A stretch of DNA of 64,000 bases from an uncultured Eubacteriales bacterium (GTDB taxonomy: Bacteria > Bacillota > Clostridia > Peptostreptococcales > Anaerovoracaceae), in contig CASDYG010000002.1 in the NCBI GenBank assembly GCA_949285555.1, forward strand, positions 124,001 through 188,000, in the 5' to 3' direction. Below are positions 9,586 through 17,755 of this stretch, piece after piece. The notes under the pieces are model-generated. The model saw only the letters and a list, made by a program, of their open reading frames with translations. It searched no databases and was not told the origin of the DNA. Made by a program: the position numbers and the translations under genes. Numbering within the stretch: position 1 is the stretch's first letter; every line of letters begins with the position of its first letter.

Positions 9586-10174
9586 TTTTTCCTCCTTAGT
9601 AGGGTCCAATATGGTACCCTCTGTATTTATCTCATAAATGCAACAAATGTAACATCGCTAGTATGACCTTAACCTTTAAGTATCATCCATTGGATAATTT
9701 CTGTTGCATGCCTAAGACACCTAAAGTATATCAAAAAAAAGGTGGCTTGTATACTCTTTGAAAGCATCTTACATGAATTTAAGAAATGATATTTTTCTAT
9801 TTTAACTTATTGATAGCATGTCCTTTTTTATTACAACTTATTTCTGCATTCACAATATCCTTTAATATTGTAGCCTCCAATTATATAATCTGTTCTGCAA
9901 GTTAAAAGTCCATCTGGATATTTTTACATTACATCTATTGAGCATATAACTATAATAACTTTTTAGTACGGCTTATAAAGCAATAACTCTTACTTGCCTC
10001 CTTCACTAAGCCTCAATTTAGTAACCTAATATTTCAAGTATTTTCACCAATTAAAGCAATATTGTGACCAAGTATTATTTGTTATAAGTAACAATTTTTC
10101 CAGTACAAAACTGTTTAATGTTATATGTTTTATTTTTTTTTGCGATAAATATTTAATATTATTTTTTACATCCC
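9586..10174. other. Long AT-rich intergenic region
   Basis: About 590 bp between the divergent yhdT-panF operon and the C69 dipeptidase gene. I find no convincing coding frame, RNA gene or known riboswitch. It must carry the promoter of yhdT-panF, but no clear -35/-10 pair stands out. Confidence 0.5.
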
Positions 10175-10201
10175 TTGCTTAAAATTTAAAAATGTTATAA
10201 T
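10175..10201 (+). promoter_or_regulatory. Probable sigma-A promoter of the dipeptidase gene
   Basis: TTGCTT (10175-10180) and a consensus TATAAT (10196-10201) are separated by 15 bp, slightly short. The GGAGG ribosome site at 10219-10223 and the ATG at 10231 follow directly. Confidence 0.5.
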
Positions 10202-10230
10202 AATCACAAATTCATTTTTGGAGGTATTAT

Positions 10231-12045
10231 ATGAAAATTATCAAGAAGCTTTCCATATGCCTCTTTGCTGTTTTAATAGCATTTTCAATGGGAAGCATGT
10301 CCGTATTTGCCTGCACCGGAATGTATGTTGGTAAGGACGTAAGCAAAGAAGGTACTACTGTCATCGCACGTAGTGAAGATCAGGGCTGTGGAGCCTACAA
10401 CAAGATGTACAAAGTTCGTCCTGCCGAGAAGAAAAAGGGTCGTTTCTACGAAGATACAGGAGAGGGACAGGAAGGTTTTAAGGTTCCTCTACCAGAAGAA
10501 ACATACAAATACACATATGTGCCCGATTCATCTGATGCTGGCGATGGAGAGTATCCTGCTTCATGTATGAATGAGTATGGTGTTTCCGTCGTAGGTACCG
10601 TATCAGCTTATCCAAGTGAGGCATATGAAAAGCTGGATCCTTTTGCAGAAATTGGACTTAGGGAAGCCATTTTGCCAGGACTGATTGCATGCCAGGTAAA
10701 AACCGCTAAAGAAGCTGTTGATTTAACTGCAAAGCTTGTGGATAAATATGGTTCACAGGAAGGTAACATTCTGTTTTACGCTGATAAAAAGGAAGCTTGG
10801 ATCTTTGAGATCTATGGTGGCAAGACATACTGTGCCATGAAAATGCCTACTGATAAAATGGCAGTCTTTGGAAATCAGTACATGATTGGAACAGTTGATG
10901 AAAAGGATACAAAAAACTATGTATTCTCAAAGAACCTATTTAAAACATTAGATGAAGTAGGTGCTGTTAAAGAAGATGGCAAGTACAATATAGCAAAAAC
11001 AGTCTGCAATAATGAAAGAGAAGAAGTTTCTAACATGAGAACATGGATTGGAAAAAAGACATTTAATCCTTCTGATACAGGAGATTACGATGATCAACAT
11101 TTCTATCCACTATTTTATGCTCCAGATAAGAAAGTTTCCGTTCTTGATATTTTCAACACCTACAGAAACAGATATCAGGATACTGAATATGATATGTCTG
11201 AAGAAAAAAATTGTAACAGACGAGCAATAGGTGTTACAAGATCATCAGATATACATGCAATTCAAATATTTGAAGATATGCCAAAGGAATGTAATGCCCT
11301 ACAATGGTTATGCCTTGGTAATGCCGAAGCATCAGTATTTGTACCTTCATTTAGTGGTATCACAGATACTATCGACTCCTATAAGGTAGATGGTACACCA
11401 TATAATGAAAAAAGCGCCTACTGGCTATTTAAGCGAAACTTTACTCTTGTTGGTTCCGACAGAGAACACCTTGGAGATGGTGTAAAGGCCTATTGGAATT
11501 TGCAGGAAGAAAAAATGCTAAAGCAGATGATGAAGGAAAAGGATAACATCAAGAAGGAGTATAAGGCCAGCAGAGAAAAAGGAGACAAATACGTTACATC
11601 TCTTGCAGCAAGTGTAGCTAAGGAACAGATTGCCAATGCTAAAAAGCTATTTAATGACTTAATGCTTGATGCTACAAACAACTTAAATGATAGTGAAAAA
11701 CACAAGACAGTCTTTGATGCTTCAGTAGATTTAGAAAAAGCTGCAAAGATTAAAGGCTATACTATAACTAAGGTAGAATCTAAAAAGACTAGCGAAAAGA
11801 AAGCTGATAAGAAGGCCAAGGCCGATAAGGAAACTGGAAAAGATAGTAAGGATAAGAAAGAAGCAGCTGAGTCCTATGAACTAACCAAGAAGGGATCAGA
11901 TGCAAAGCTTGTGATTACCGTCGGCAGTGATGAGGCTAAGCTTGTTAATGGCGATAAGAGCGAGGATTTACTCCTTTCAAAGGAAATAACTAAGGATGAC
12001 AAGGCTATCTATGGTCCGCTTTCCATATTTGATTCTATCAAATAA
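10231..12045 (+). CDS. Secreted C69-family dipeptidase
   Basis: A 604-residue peptidase of family C69 (dipeptidase A type, N-terminal nucleophile hydrolases). A signal peptide (residues 1-27, KKLSICLFAVLIAFSMGS...FA) is followed directly by CTGMYVGKDVSKEGTTVIAR; Cys28 matches the catalytic N-terminal cysteine exposed by processing. Other family segments are SMNEYGVSVVGTVS-like (near 112) and GNILFYADKKEAWIFEIYGG (178-197). The C-terminal ~100 residues are Lys/Glu/Asp-rich (KKTSEKKADKKAKADK region) and then form a short beta-rich end with no sorting signal. Extracellular dipeptide release would feed the amino-acid fermentation encoded further on. It has its own promoter and two terminators. 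Confidence 0.9.
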   Translation: MKIIKKLSICLFAVLIAFSMGSMSVFACTGMYVGKDVSKEGTTVIARSEDQGCGAYNKMYKVRPAEKKKGRFYEDTGEGQEGFKVPLPEETYKYTYVPDSSDAGDGEYPASCMNEYGVSVVGTVSAYPSEAYEKLDPFAEIGLREAILPGLIACQVKTAKEAVDLTAKLVDKYGSQEGNILFYADKKEAWIFEIYGGKTYCAMKMPTDKMAVFGNQYMIGTVDEKDTKNYVFSKNLFKTLDEVGAVKEDGKYNIAKTVCNNEREEVSNMRTWIGKKTFNPSDTGDYDDQHFYPLFYAPDKKVSVLDIFNTYRNRYQDTEYDMSEEKNCNRRAIGVTRSSDIHAIQIFEDMPKECNALQWLCLGNAEASVFVPSFSGITDTIDSYKVDGTPYNEKSAYWLFKRNFTLVGSDREHLGDGVKAYWNLQEEKMLKQMMKEKDNIKKEYKASREKGDKYVTSLAASVAKEQIANAKKLFNDLMLDATNNLNDSEKHKTVFDASVDLEKAAKIKGYTITKVESKKTSEKKADKKAKADKETGKDSKDKKEAAESYELTKKGSDAKLVITVGSDEAKLVNGDKSEDLLLSKEITKDDKAIYGPLSIFDSIK

Positions 12046-12082
12046 TTACAAAGTAATTCTGTCTATTATTTAAAATTTTATT

Positions 12083-12110
12083 GAGCCTGTAGACAAGTTT
12101 TTACAGGCTC
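12083..12110 (+). terminator. Terminator of the dipeptidase gene
   Basis: Perfect 9-bp stem GAGCCTGTA (12083-12091) and TACAGGCTC (12102-12110) followed by a short T tract on the plus strand. Confidence 0.75.
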
Positions 12111-12140
12111 TTTATGTATCTTATATTTACACGAACAATA

Positions 12141-12165
12141 AAAAAGGGGCTTATGCCCCTTTTTT
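12141..12165. terminator. Strong bidirectional terminator
   Basis: AAAAAGGGGC (12141-12150), a TTAT loop, then GCCCCTTTTTT (12155-12165). It works on both strands and separates the dipeptidase gene from the convergent 2-hydroxyacid gene. A 17-bp near-palindrome (TGTCATTTCAAATGACA) follows close by at about 12174-12190. Confidence 0.9.
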
Positions 12166-12216
12166 AGGAGACTGTCATTTCAAATGACATTAAATGTATT
12201 ATGCTATCAGATGATA

Positions 12217-13401
12217 TCATACAAAAATTTGTTCCATGCCAATGCTTTTGAGATCCTTTGCTCCACACATAAGCATAGTATCCTTAAGTTCTCTATAAAA
12301 TTTATCAACTAAGTTAAGTACTCCATTTTCCCCATGGTTATATACTGCATTCACAAATGGTCTGGCCACCAATACTCCATCTGCACCAAGAGCTAACGCC
12401 TTAAAAACATCTATACCATCTCTTATTCCGCCATCGACAAAAATTTTAACCTTATCCGAAGCATCTGCAGTATAAATACTTCCACTCCTTTTCACATTCA
12501 CCTTAAAAATACCATTCTCTTCACCAGGCACATTCACCTTGAATATATTAGTTGGATCCATGCCCATGCGAGCATGCTCATCACTGGAATTAGCTTCAGG
12601 TATTCTTTGTTCCGCCATATTAGACTTCCACATATCTAATTCATATGCTCTAACAGCCTTAACAATAGCTGGAAGAACATGTGCTGTTGGAGGACATTGA
12701 TCGAGTACCCTTCCTCCATGATTGCTTATCACTATTGCTCTGGCTCCAGCTTTTACTGCCTTTATAGCACCTGACGGCGTCATAATTCCTTTAACAATAA
12801 ATGGTATGTTAGAGTTAGCACTACTTATATGCTCTACAATTTTTCTAAGTTCCTCTACTGATTTTCTACCTGCTGGAGGTGTAAGACCTTGTAAAAAAGG
12901 AAGCCCCGCAGCATCTACGTCCATGGCAATGGCCTTTGCGCCACTTTCAAGAGCCATATCTATTTTCTCCATACATGTGGCATTATCCCATGGTTTTATA
13001 GTTGGAACACCAAATCCATCCATGCCTTTTAATGCTTCACACGCACCCTTTATAACATGTGGATCAGTACCATCACCAGTGAAAGCAATAATTCCAGCTT
13101 TCTTCGCTGCACTAAGCAAAATTTCATTGTAGGATTCATCGGTGTGCTTCTCACCATAGTGAAGCTTTACTGCTCCAACTGGTGCTGCAATAAGGGGTAG
13201 CTTAAGCCTGCTTCCAAAAAAATCAAAGCTGGTATCAGGTTCAAAATGTTCACCTATAGTATCCATATTGATTTTAATGTTTTTCCAAGCTCTATAGTTA
13301 TCTATAGCTCCTTCTCCTATACCTTTAGCCCCCGGCCCAGGTATCGTATTTTTACATGCACGCCCATCACAAATTTTACAATCGTAGCAAAAGCCTATCA
13401 T
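12217..13401 (-). CDS. FMN-dependent alpha-hydroxy-acid dehydrogenase/oxidase family protein
   Basis: A ~394-residue TIM-barrel flavoprotein of the glycolate oxidase/lactate oxidase/FMN-dependent dehydrogenase family, oxidising a 2-hydroxy acid to the 2-oxo acid. Family marks seen are the FMN-binding lysine in FIVKGIMTPSGA, the catalytic His/Arg in SNHGGRVLD, and the phosphate-binding FVDGGIRDGIDVFKALALGAD. The start at ATG 13401 is chosen for its GAGG ribosome site; an upstream ATG at 13446 lacks one. Odd feature: an N-terminal Cys cluster (C5, C8, C11, C16) that could bind a metal or Fe-S cluster and serve an anaerobic electron acceptor; this is inference. It sits 31 bp after a class V aminotransferase. 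The substrate is unknown. Confidence 0.85.
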   Translation of the reverse strand: MIGFCYDCKICDGRACKNTIPGPGAKGIGEGAIDNYRAWKNIKINMDTIGEHFEPDTSFDFFGSRLKLPLIAAPVGAVKLHYGEKHTDESYNEILLSAAKKAGIIAFTGDGTDPHVIKGACEALKGMDGFGVPTIKPWDNATCMEKIDMALESGAKAIAMDVDAAGLPFLQGLTPPAGRKSVEELRKIVEHISSANSNIPFIVKGIMTPSGAIKAVKAGARAIVISNHGGRVLDQCPPTAHVLPAIVKAVRAYELDMWKSNMAEQRIPEANSSDEHARMGMDPTNIFKVNVPGEENGIFKVNVKRSGSIYTADASDKVKIFVDGGIRDGIDVFKALALGADGVLVARPFVNAVYNHGENGVLNLVDKFYRELKDTMLMCGAKDLKSIGMEQIFV

Positions 13402-13432
13402 AATTACCTCAATAATGTATATTTGGCAGCTA

Positions 13433-14566
13433 TTATAAGTTTTCAAGAAATTCCATTTTTAAATTTCCGGAAATATTCATGCCTAGCTCAGACAGGGTAC
13501 TTTGTAGTGCATCTAGAGTAAGTGCCAAATCATCCTTTCTGGCATTTTCTCCCATATGGCCAATCCTGATCACCCTATCTTCTAGTGGTCCCAAGCTACC
13601 AGATATAATTATATCATAGTCATGCATCATTTTTTCAAGAACATCTTTAGGTTTTATGTTTGTCGGCAGCTCTATTGCTGTAGCAGTATTGGAAAAGCCT
13701 GACTTAAGATATAATGCTATACCACATTTTTTAAGCGCTGCTCTAACTGCTTCCCCCATTTTTTCATGACGTTTTAAAATCGCCTCATCCTGCTCTACCA
13801 TTTCAACGGCCTGCCTTAACCCCATAATGTCACTGGCAGGCATAGTATATGGAAATGCTTTTTTCTCAAAATAATCCCTGTACATCATCAGATTAAGATA
13901 AAACCCAGCAATTGGTGTCCTCCTACTTTCCATAGCGTGCCATGCATCATCACTTACCCACACCATGGTCAGACCTGGAGGAGCCGATAGTGCCTTTTGT
14001 GAGCCTCCACACAGTATATCGATTTTACCTTTGTCCATATCAATAGGTTCACCAAATATGCCTGCAACCGTATCCACTACTGAAAGAATTCCATATTCTT
14101 TCAGTAGAATGGATATTTTCTCTACAGGATTAATTAGTCCACTTGGCGTATCGCAGTGTACCATCGTAGCATACTTATAGTTTTTACTTTTATTTTCTTC
14201 CAAATGATTTCTAATTTCATCAAGGCTAAATGGCTCTCTATAGTCACTTTCAAAGATAGTAGGATTACCACCATACATTGTCACAAAGTCTGCAAAGCCT
14301 CTTCCAAATACACCATTGTCAAGCACAAGTACATTATCATCCTTTTCTGTAAGACAAATACATGCTGCTTCAAGACCCATTATCCCCTCGCCGTTTAAGA
14401 TAAGGCACTGATTTTTAGTATGAGCAAGTCTGGATAAAATATCACATGTCTCCTTATAAAAATCAACGAAGGCCGGATCCAAATCCGGATTAGTAAATGG
14501 CAATGCCCTTTTTTTCATCACCTCATCGTGGACCTGCGTAGGCCCAGCACACATCAACTTATACAT
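13433..14566 (-). CDS. Class V aminotransferase (alanine-glyoxylate/serine-pyruvate type)
   Basis: A ~377-residue PLP enzyme of the alanine-glyoxylate/serine-pyruvate aminotransferase group. The N-terminal MCAGPTQVHDEVM matches the GPT-x-V signature of this group, SVVDTVAGIFGEP carries the PLP-binding Asp, and the Schiff-base lysine lies in CGGSQKALSAPPGL (Lys191 from this start). ATG 14566 is preceded by AAGGAGAC; the frame extends to 14596 without a better site. It is followed by the FMN 2-hydroxyacid enzyme and preceded by an ECF transporter gene in the same orientation. The pairing suggests interconversion of a 2-hydroxy acid, its 2-oxo acid and an amino acid, such as glycolate-glyoxylate-glycine; that is inferred. 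Confidence 0.88.
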   Translation of the reverse strand: MYKLMCAGPTQVHDEVMKKRALPFTNPDLDPAFVDFYKETCDILSRLAHTKNQCLILNGEGIMGLEAACICLTEKDDNVLVLDNGVFGRGFADFVTMYGGNPTIFESDYREPFSLDEIRNHLEENKSKNYKYATMVHCDTPSGLINPVEKISILLKEYGILSVVDTVAGIFGEPIDMDKGKIDILCGGSQKALSAPPGLTMVWVSDDAWHAMESRRTPIAGFYLNLMMYRDYFEKKAFPYTMPASDIMGLRQAVEMVEQDEAILKRHEKMGEAVRAALKKCGIALYLKSGFSNTATAIELPTNIKPKDVLEKMMHDYDIIISGSLGPLEDRVIRIGHMGENARKDDLALTLDALQSTLSELGMNISGNLKMEFLENL

Positions 14567-14664
14567 TTTTCCTTGTCTCCTTGATTCACGCTTCAAATAT
14601 AGTATATATTAGGCTAGTCAAATATAAATATATTTTATGCTAGCCCTAAAGTCGTATAGTAAAT

Positions 14665-15228
14665 TTATTTATTTGAAAGATTGAAATTCATCTTTTTTAA
14701 TGCATATTTTAGAGGCTGTCCAATTAATATGGCAATAATGCCACCAACACCTACTTGAACAATATTTCCCATGATGGATTTCACAGGAGCAATCCAGTTT
14801 CCATAGATAATCGCCTCCCCAACATAGTAGCCACCTACCTTTATTAACATGGCCGCTAGAACCGCAAGTACCCAGTAAGCAACATGCATTTGACTACCCT
14901 TTTTGGCAATATATCCACAGGCAATGCCCATCATGGCAGAAACAATTACAGTAGTAGGAGCCCAAATTGCCCATCCACTTGTAATATCAAACAATCCCAT
15001 TCCTAAAGCACCAGCAATGGCAGATACCCTTGGTCCAAATACGAATCCGGCTACAAAAAGTGGTACGCATCCTAGATGAATGAGTCCTCCATTTCCATCA
15101 AAAATTCTTACATTTACCGATGCTGTTGCAATAAATGTAAGGGCAACAAAAACGGCTGCAATTGCCAGTTCCATAGTTGTCCATTTAGCATTAGCTTTAC
15201 AGTCTAGACTATTTGTTCTACTACTCAT
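14665..15228 (-). CDS. ECF transporter S component (vitamin uptake)
   Basis: A 187-residue protein with five or six membrane helices. After a charged N-terminus comes the S-component helix-1 signature (ELAIAAVFVALTFIATA, residues 20-36), then GLIHLGCVPLFVAGFVFGPR and an Ala/Gly-rich helix (AIAGALGMGLFDITSGWAIW). It resembles the ECF S components of Pfam PF07155, which bind vitamins such as riboflavin, pyridoxine or thiamine precursors. The ATPase and T units are not nearby, so it would use a shared energising module (group II). The two following genes need FMN and PLP, so a B2 or B6 vitamin is a reasonable guess only. AGGAGG precedes the ATG. Confidence 0.82.
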   Translation of the reverse strand: MSSRTNSLDCKANAKWTTMELAIAAVFVALTFIATASVNVRIFDGNGGLIHLGCVPLFVAGFVFGPRVSAIAGALGMGLFDITSGWAIWAPTTVIVSAMMGIACGYIAKKGSQMHVAYWVLAVLAAMLIKVGGYYVGEAIIYGNWIAPVKSIMGNIVQVGVGGIIAILIGQPLKYALKKMNFNLSNK

Positions 15229-15283
15229 TGTTTCCTCCTATATAAAATTATATATCCACAAGTCATCCTAATTATATACCGAT

Positions 15284-15307
15284 TGTGTACATTCTAAAAT
15301 ATACACA
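15284..15307. promoter_or_regulatory. Inverted repeat upstream of the ECF gene
   Basis: TGTGTA (15284-15289) and TACACA (15302-15307) form a spaced inverted repeat next to a TATAAT-like -10 on the minus strand. It may be an operator for the ECF-aminotransferase-dehydrogenase genes; no matching regulator can be assigned. Confidence 0.3.
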
Positions 15308-15441
15308 TTTTTAATTTTAAAATGAAATTTTTTCTAAAAAAGAGGATTTTATTCTACAATTATATAAAATATATACAAATTTTCAAAATAAATAGAGTAC
15401 AGTTTTTAAAAAAGTGCTTAATGTTACTTCCGTCCATTAAA

Positions 15442-15481
15442 ATTATCATTTATGATAATGAAATTTAACTTCAATTATCAT
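15442..15481 (+). promoter_or_regulatory. Probable autoregulatory operator of the XRE gene
   Basis: ATTATCAT (15442-15449) and its complement ATGATAAT (15452-15459) form an 8-2-8 palindrome; a third identical half site lies at 15474-15481. They flank a possible -35 (TTTAAC, 15464-15469) and precede a TATAGT -10 at 15486-15491. Such spacing is typical for an XRE repressor binding its own promoter. Confidence 0.55.
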
Positions 15482-15519
15482 AGTCTATAGTTAAAAATTT
15501 AATCAAAAAGGAGGAGATT

Positions 15520-15909
15520 ATGGGTATTACGAACCCGATAGGGCAAATTATTAAGTATCTTAGACATAAGCAAGAAATGACTCAGACTGAACTTGCCAGA
15601 AAAATTAATGTCACTAGATCTACCGTTAATGCCTGGGAATTAAATATCTCCTCTCCCAACATTGACAGCCTTATTACACTTGCAGAGGTATTTCACACTA
15701 CTACTGATTTTTTGCTGGGAATTGCACCAGAAGAGACTATCAGCTTGCGTAAAATGTCACCCAAAGCCAAACGCCTACTGTACATTATGGCAGATACTTT
15801 AAAGCAAAATGATGCTTATGGAACTCTGTACCATGATGATTCACTAGGTGAAAATGATAATATATCTGATGAACTGGTGGCAGAAAGCCTAGGCGAATAT
15901 AAATATTAA
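15520..15909 (+). CDS. XRE-family helix-turn-helix regulator
   Basis: A 129-residue DNA-binding protein. Residues 8-66 form a Cro/CI-type HTH (GQIIKYLRHKQEMTQTELAR, then INVTRSTVNAWE as recognition helix, then the SPNIDSLITLAEVFHTTTDFLLGI tail common to Firmicute XRE regulators). The remaining ~60 residues are acidic with no known domain. A strong AAAGGAGGAG ribosome site precedes the ATG. The upstream palindrome is a likely binding site, so autoregulation is expected. The downstream neighbour is a convergent non-coding RNA. Targets other than itself are not evident; the divergent ECF operon is a candidate. Confidence 0.9.
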   Translation: MGITNPIGQIIKYLRHKQEMTQTELARKINVTRSTVNAWELNISSPNIDSLITLAEVFHTTTDFLLGIAPEETISLRKMSPKAKRLLYIMADTLKQNDAYGTLYHDDSLGENDNISDELVAESLGEYKY

Positions 15910-15959
15910 TTTGCTGTTTCATTAAATTTACCATGATAAATATATCATATAGTGGCAAT

Positions 15960-16127
15960 AAAAAAGGGTAATCTGCAGATTACCCATATTAGTTTTCGTA
16001 GATTTTACACACGAATGCTCACTACACCTTACCGATAAACTATAACGGTAGCAGACCTTAAAGACATTAGTATTTCTGACCCGCTAATGTTCGGCGAGAT
16101 GCTGCAACCCCCCTAGCTCATTTCTAT
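15960..16127 (-). ncRNA. Candidate structured non-coding RNA (family unresolved)
   Basis: A ~168-nt minus-strand transcription unit without an open frame. It has a near-consensus promoter (16135-16163) and a strong intrinsic terminator (20-bp perfect palindrome GGGTAATCTGCAGATTACCC at 15966-15985 followed by six T on the minus strand). In between are several short hairpins: ACATTAG/CTAATGT (16064-16070 with 16084-16090), ACCG/CGGT (16031-16034 with 16046-16049) and TTCGT/ACGAA (15995-15999 with 16011-16015), and a conspicuous run of seven G near the 5' end. The region is less AT-rich than its flanks. This is a typical layout for a stand-alone RNA. I cannot name the family; 6S RNA, the raiA motif and SRP RNA are alternatives to test. 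Confidence 0.72.
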
Positions 16128-16134
16128 TATATTT

Positions 16135-16163
16135 AGTATAGCATATTATCCGCAGATTTTCAA
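16135..16163 (-). promoter_or_regulatory. Promoter of the candidate ncRNA
   Basis: On the minus strand, TTGAAA (16163-16158), a 17-bp spacer, and TATACT (16140-16135). No ribosome site or start codon with a usable frame follows, which supports an RNA gene. Confidence 0.75.
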
Positions 16164-16228
16164 TAATTTTAGAGTTTGTAACTAAAAACATGTATTACTA
16201 TCCACTAAAACTTGAATTCCTAATTTTC

Positions 16229-16269
16229 AAATGTCAAGTCTTTTTTATGAAAATTTTTTATTTTTATAA
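16229..16269 (+). repeat. Left copy of a 41-bp direct repeat bracketing the accessory island
   Basis: Begins AAATGTCAAGTCTTTTTT and matches 27420-27460 at all but three positions, in the same orientation. It lies directly beyond the stop codon of the AbiEii gene. It may be a recombination footprint or a shared mobile-element promoter segment (its minus strand holds TTGACA). Confidence 0.8.
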
Positions 16270-16270
16270 T

Positions 16271-17104
16271 TTACATAGATATTTCGACTAAAGCATTTAG
16301 ACTTTCAATTATTTCACTAAACTCAATCCCTTTCGCATATGGATTTTTCTTTTGATATCTTTTCCATCGTTCTTGAATCAAATAATTCTCATTAATGTGA
16401 GCAATAATGACTTTTGCTTTATCCTTTGAAATATCTGTCTTCCTATATCTAAATGTCATAGAAACAGCTATTTTAAGTTCTTTTATATTGATAACTTCTG
16501 ATTTATTTTTCAAAATGGCATAGATATCATAAAAATCTTTACTTCTACTATTATTTTCCGCTCTTGCCAGTACTGTTTGCAATTTTTCCGATAGTACGGA
16601 TTCTAGTGGATACATCTTTAACTCAATATGCTCCCCTAAAATTGTGCTGTATTTTTCTACCCTTGGGAAAGGATAAATTGGATCGCCTGTGGCAATATCA
16701 ATACTAAACGGTATTCTAATATTTGCTAAGTGCCCAATGATATGAAATTTCAGTCCGCCATATTCATCCTCTGCTCTAATTTCTTCAGCATTTCCGTTTA
16801 ATTCAAACCATATATCTGATTGTTTGTTATATTCAATGATTTCTAATAAAATTTTGATCATCTCTGTAGACTCTAATGGAAATCCCTTTACTAAAAAGTC
16901 AATGTCTTGAGTGGCTCTATTTTGTACACCTAAAGAATAAGTTAATAGCATACCACCCTTAAGCGTAAAATTTTCTCTATGTGCACTATTAGAAATTAGC
17001 TTCAAAAATTCATCAAAGAAAAATTTACTTAATACCAAATTATAATTTAAGCCGAGCTCCTTTGCTTTATTTCTTAGTTTCTGTGTTACGCTATCCTTAT
17101 TCAT
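16271..17104 (-). CDS. AbiEii/AbiGii-family nucleotidyltransferase toxin
   Basis: A ~277-residue protein of the nucleotidyltransferase AbiEii family, the toxin of type IV abortive-infection systems. The DNA polymerase beta-like core is visible: FTLKGGMLLTYSL (near residues 44-56) and the catalytic RATQDIDFLVKG (near 60-72). Known AbiEii proteins transfer nucleotides and stop growth after phage infection. The ATG at 17104 has an AGAGGTG site and overlaps the last codons of the antitoxin gene by 8 bases (ATGAATAA), the usual coupling of this pair; a TTG at 17110 is less likely. Length is normal and no break is seen, so the system looks intact. Confidence 0.9.
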   Translation of the reverse strand: MNKDSVTQKLRNKAKELGLNYNLVLSKFFFDEFLKLISNSAHRENFTLKGGMLLTYSLGVQNRATQDIDFLVKGFPLESTEMIKILLEIIEYNKQSDIWFELNGNAEEIRAEDEYGGLKFHIIGHLANIRIPFSIDIATGDPIYPFPRVEKYSTILGEHIELKMYPLESVLSEKLQTVLARAENNSRSKDFYDIYAILKNKSEVINIKELKIAVSMTFRYRKTDISKDKAKVIIAHINENYLIQERWKRYQKKNPYAKGIEFSEIIESLNALVEISM

Positions 17105-17693
17105 ATACAATCACCTCTAGGATCTCTTCAATTTGTTGTGCTATTCCAAATTCCTTAGCATACTCTCTCAGTTTCCATATATTCTTAGAATCTTTCTTGA
17201 TATATAGATTCCAAGCCTTAGAAAATATCTCTGTATCTTGATTTTTTCTATCTCTTACCAAATCACAAATGGTCCTTTCCATATCATAAGCATATACAGA
17301 ATTTCCCATATCCGTTTTAATTTCAACCTTCCCACGTTCATACCATTCTTTCTTTACTTGATGAACAATCACAGAGTCCTTAATACGCCATGCATTATAA
17401 CCTTGCTTTACGGTTACCTCATTAGTAAAAGGCAATCTATCTGTCAGTCTATGCAAATACAGTGCTGTTTGATAGGAATAAATGCAAGCCTTGTTTTGGA
17501 GTTGAAAAAAGAAAAGTTCATCATAATTATCAAAATTTGGATCAAAGTAGACCCCTCTTGCCACTCTTTCAAGTTCTCCCTTTTGCACCAAATTTGTAAG
17601 ATACCAAGAATCAATTTTATTGTCTGATACTTCCTTGGCCGTTATAACTCCATTATTTTGTTTTATGATTTCTCTGATTTTATTTTGATTCAC
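17097..17693 (-). CDS. AbiEi-family antitoxin/transcriptional repressor
   Basis: A ~198-residue protein of the AbiEi type: an N-terminal winged helix (NKIREIIKQNNGVITAKEV...WYLTNLVQKGELERVARGVY, residues 2-50) followed by the AbiEi C-terminal domain (ACIYSYQTALYLHRLTDR; VYAYDMERTICDLVRDR). In studied systems the wHTH binds inverted repeats in its promoter and the C-terminal domain counters the toxin. I start at GTG 17693, which has AGGA 10 bases upstream and gives the usual N-terminus; the frame extends to another GTG at 17738. It is the first gene of the two-gene AbiE operon. It borders phage debris, consistent with a defence cargo. Confidence 0.88.
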   Translation of the reverse strand: MNQNKIREIIKQNNGVITAKEVSDNKIDSWYLTNLVQKGELERVARGVYFDPNFDNYDELFFFQLQNKACIYSYQTALYLHRLTDRLPFTNEVTVKQGYNAWRIKDSVIVHQVKKEWYERGKVEIKTDMGNSVYAYDMERTICDLVRDRKNQDTEIFSKAWNLYIKKDSKNIWKLREYAKEFGIAQQIEEILEVIVYE

Positions 17694-17755
17694 TATTTCC
17701 ACTTCCTTTTGTGCTTTATTATAAACTAAATAACGCACAAAAGCAAGTTTTCTCT

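Noticed and set aside
12722..13132. Plus-strand frame inside the FMN enzyme gene
   Set aside because: Antisense shadow of a conserved coding region.
15229..15519. Vitamin riboswitch before the ECF gene
   Set aside because: No FMN, TPP or cobalamin aptamer sequence blocks are visible; only a spaced inverted repeat is present.
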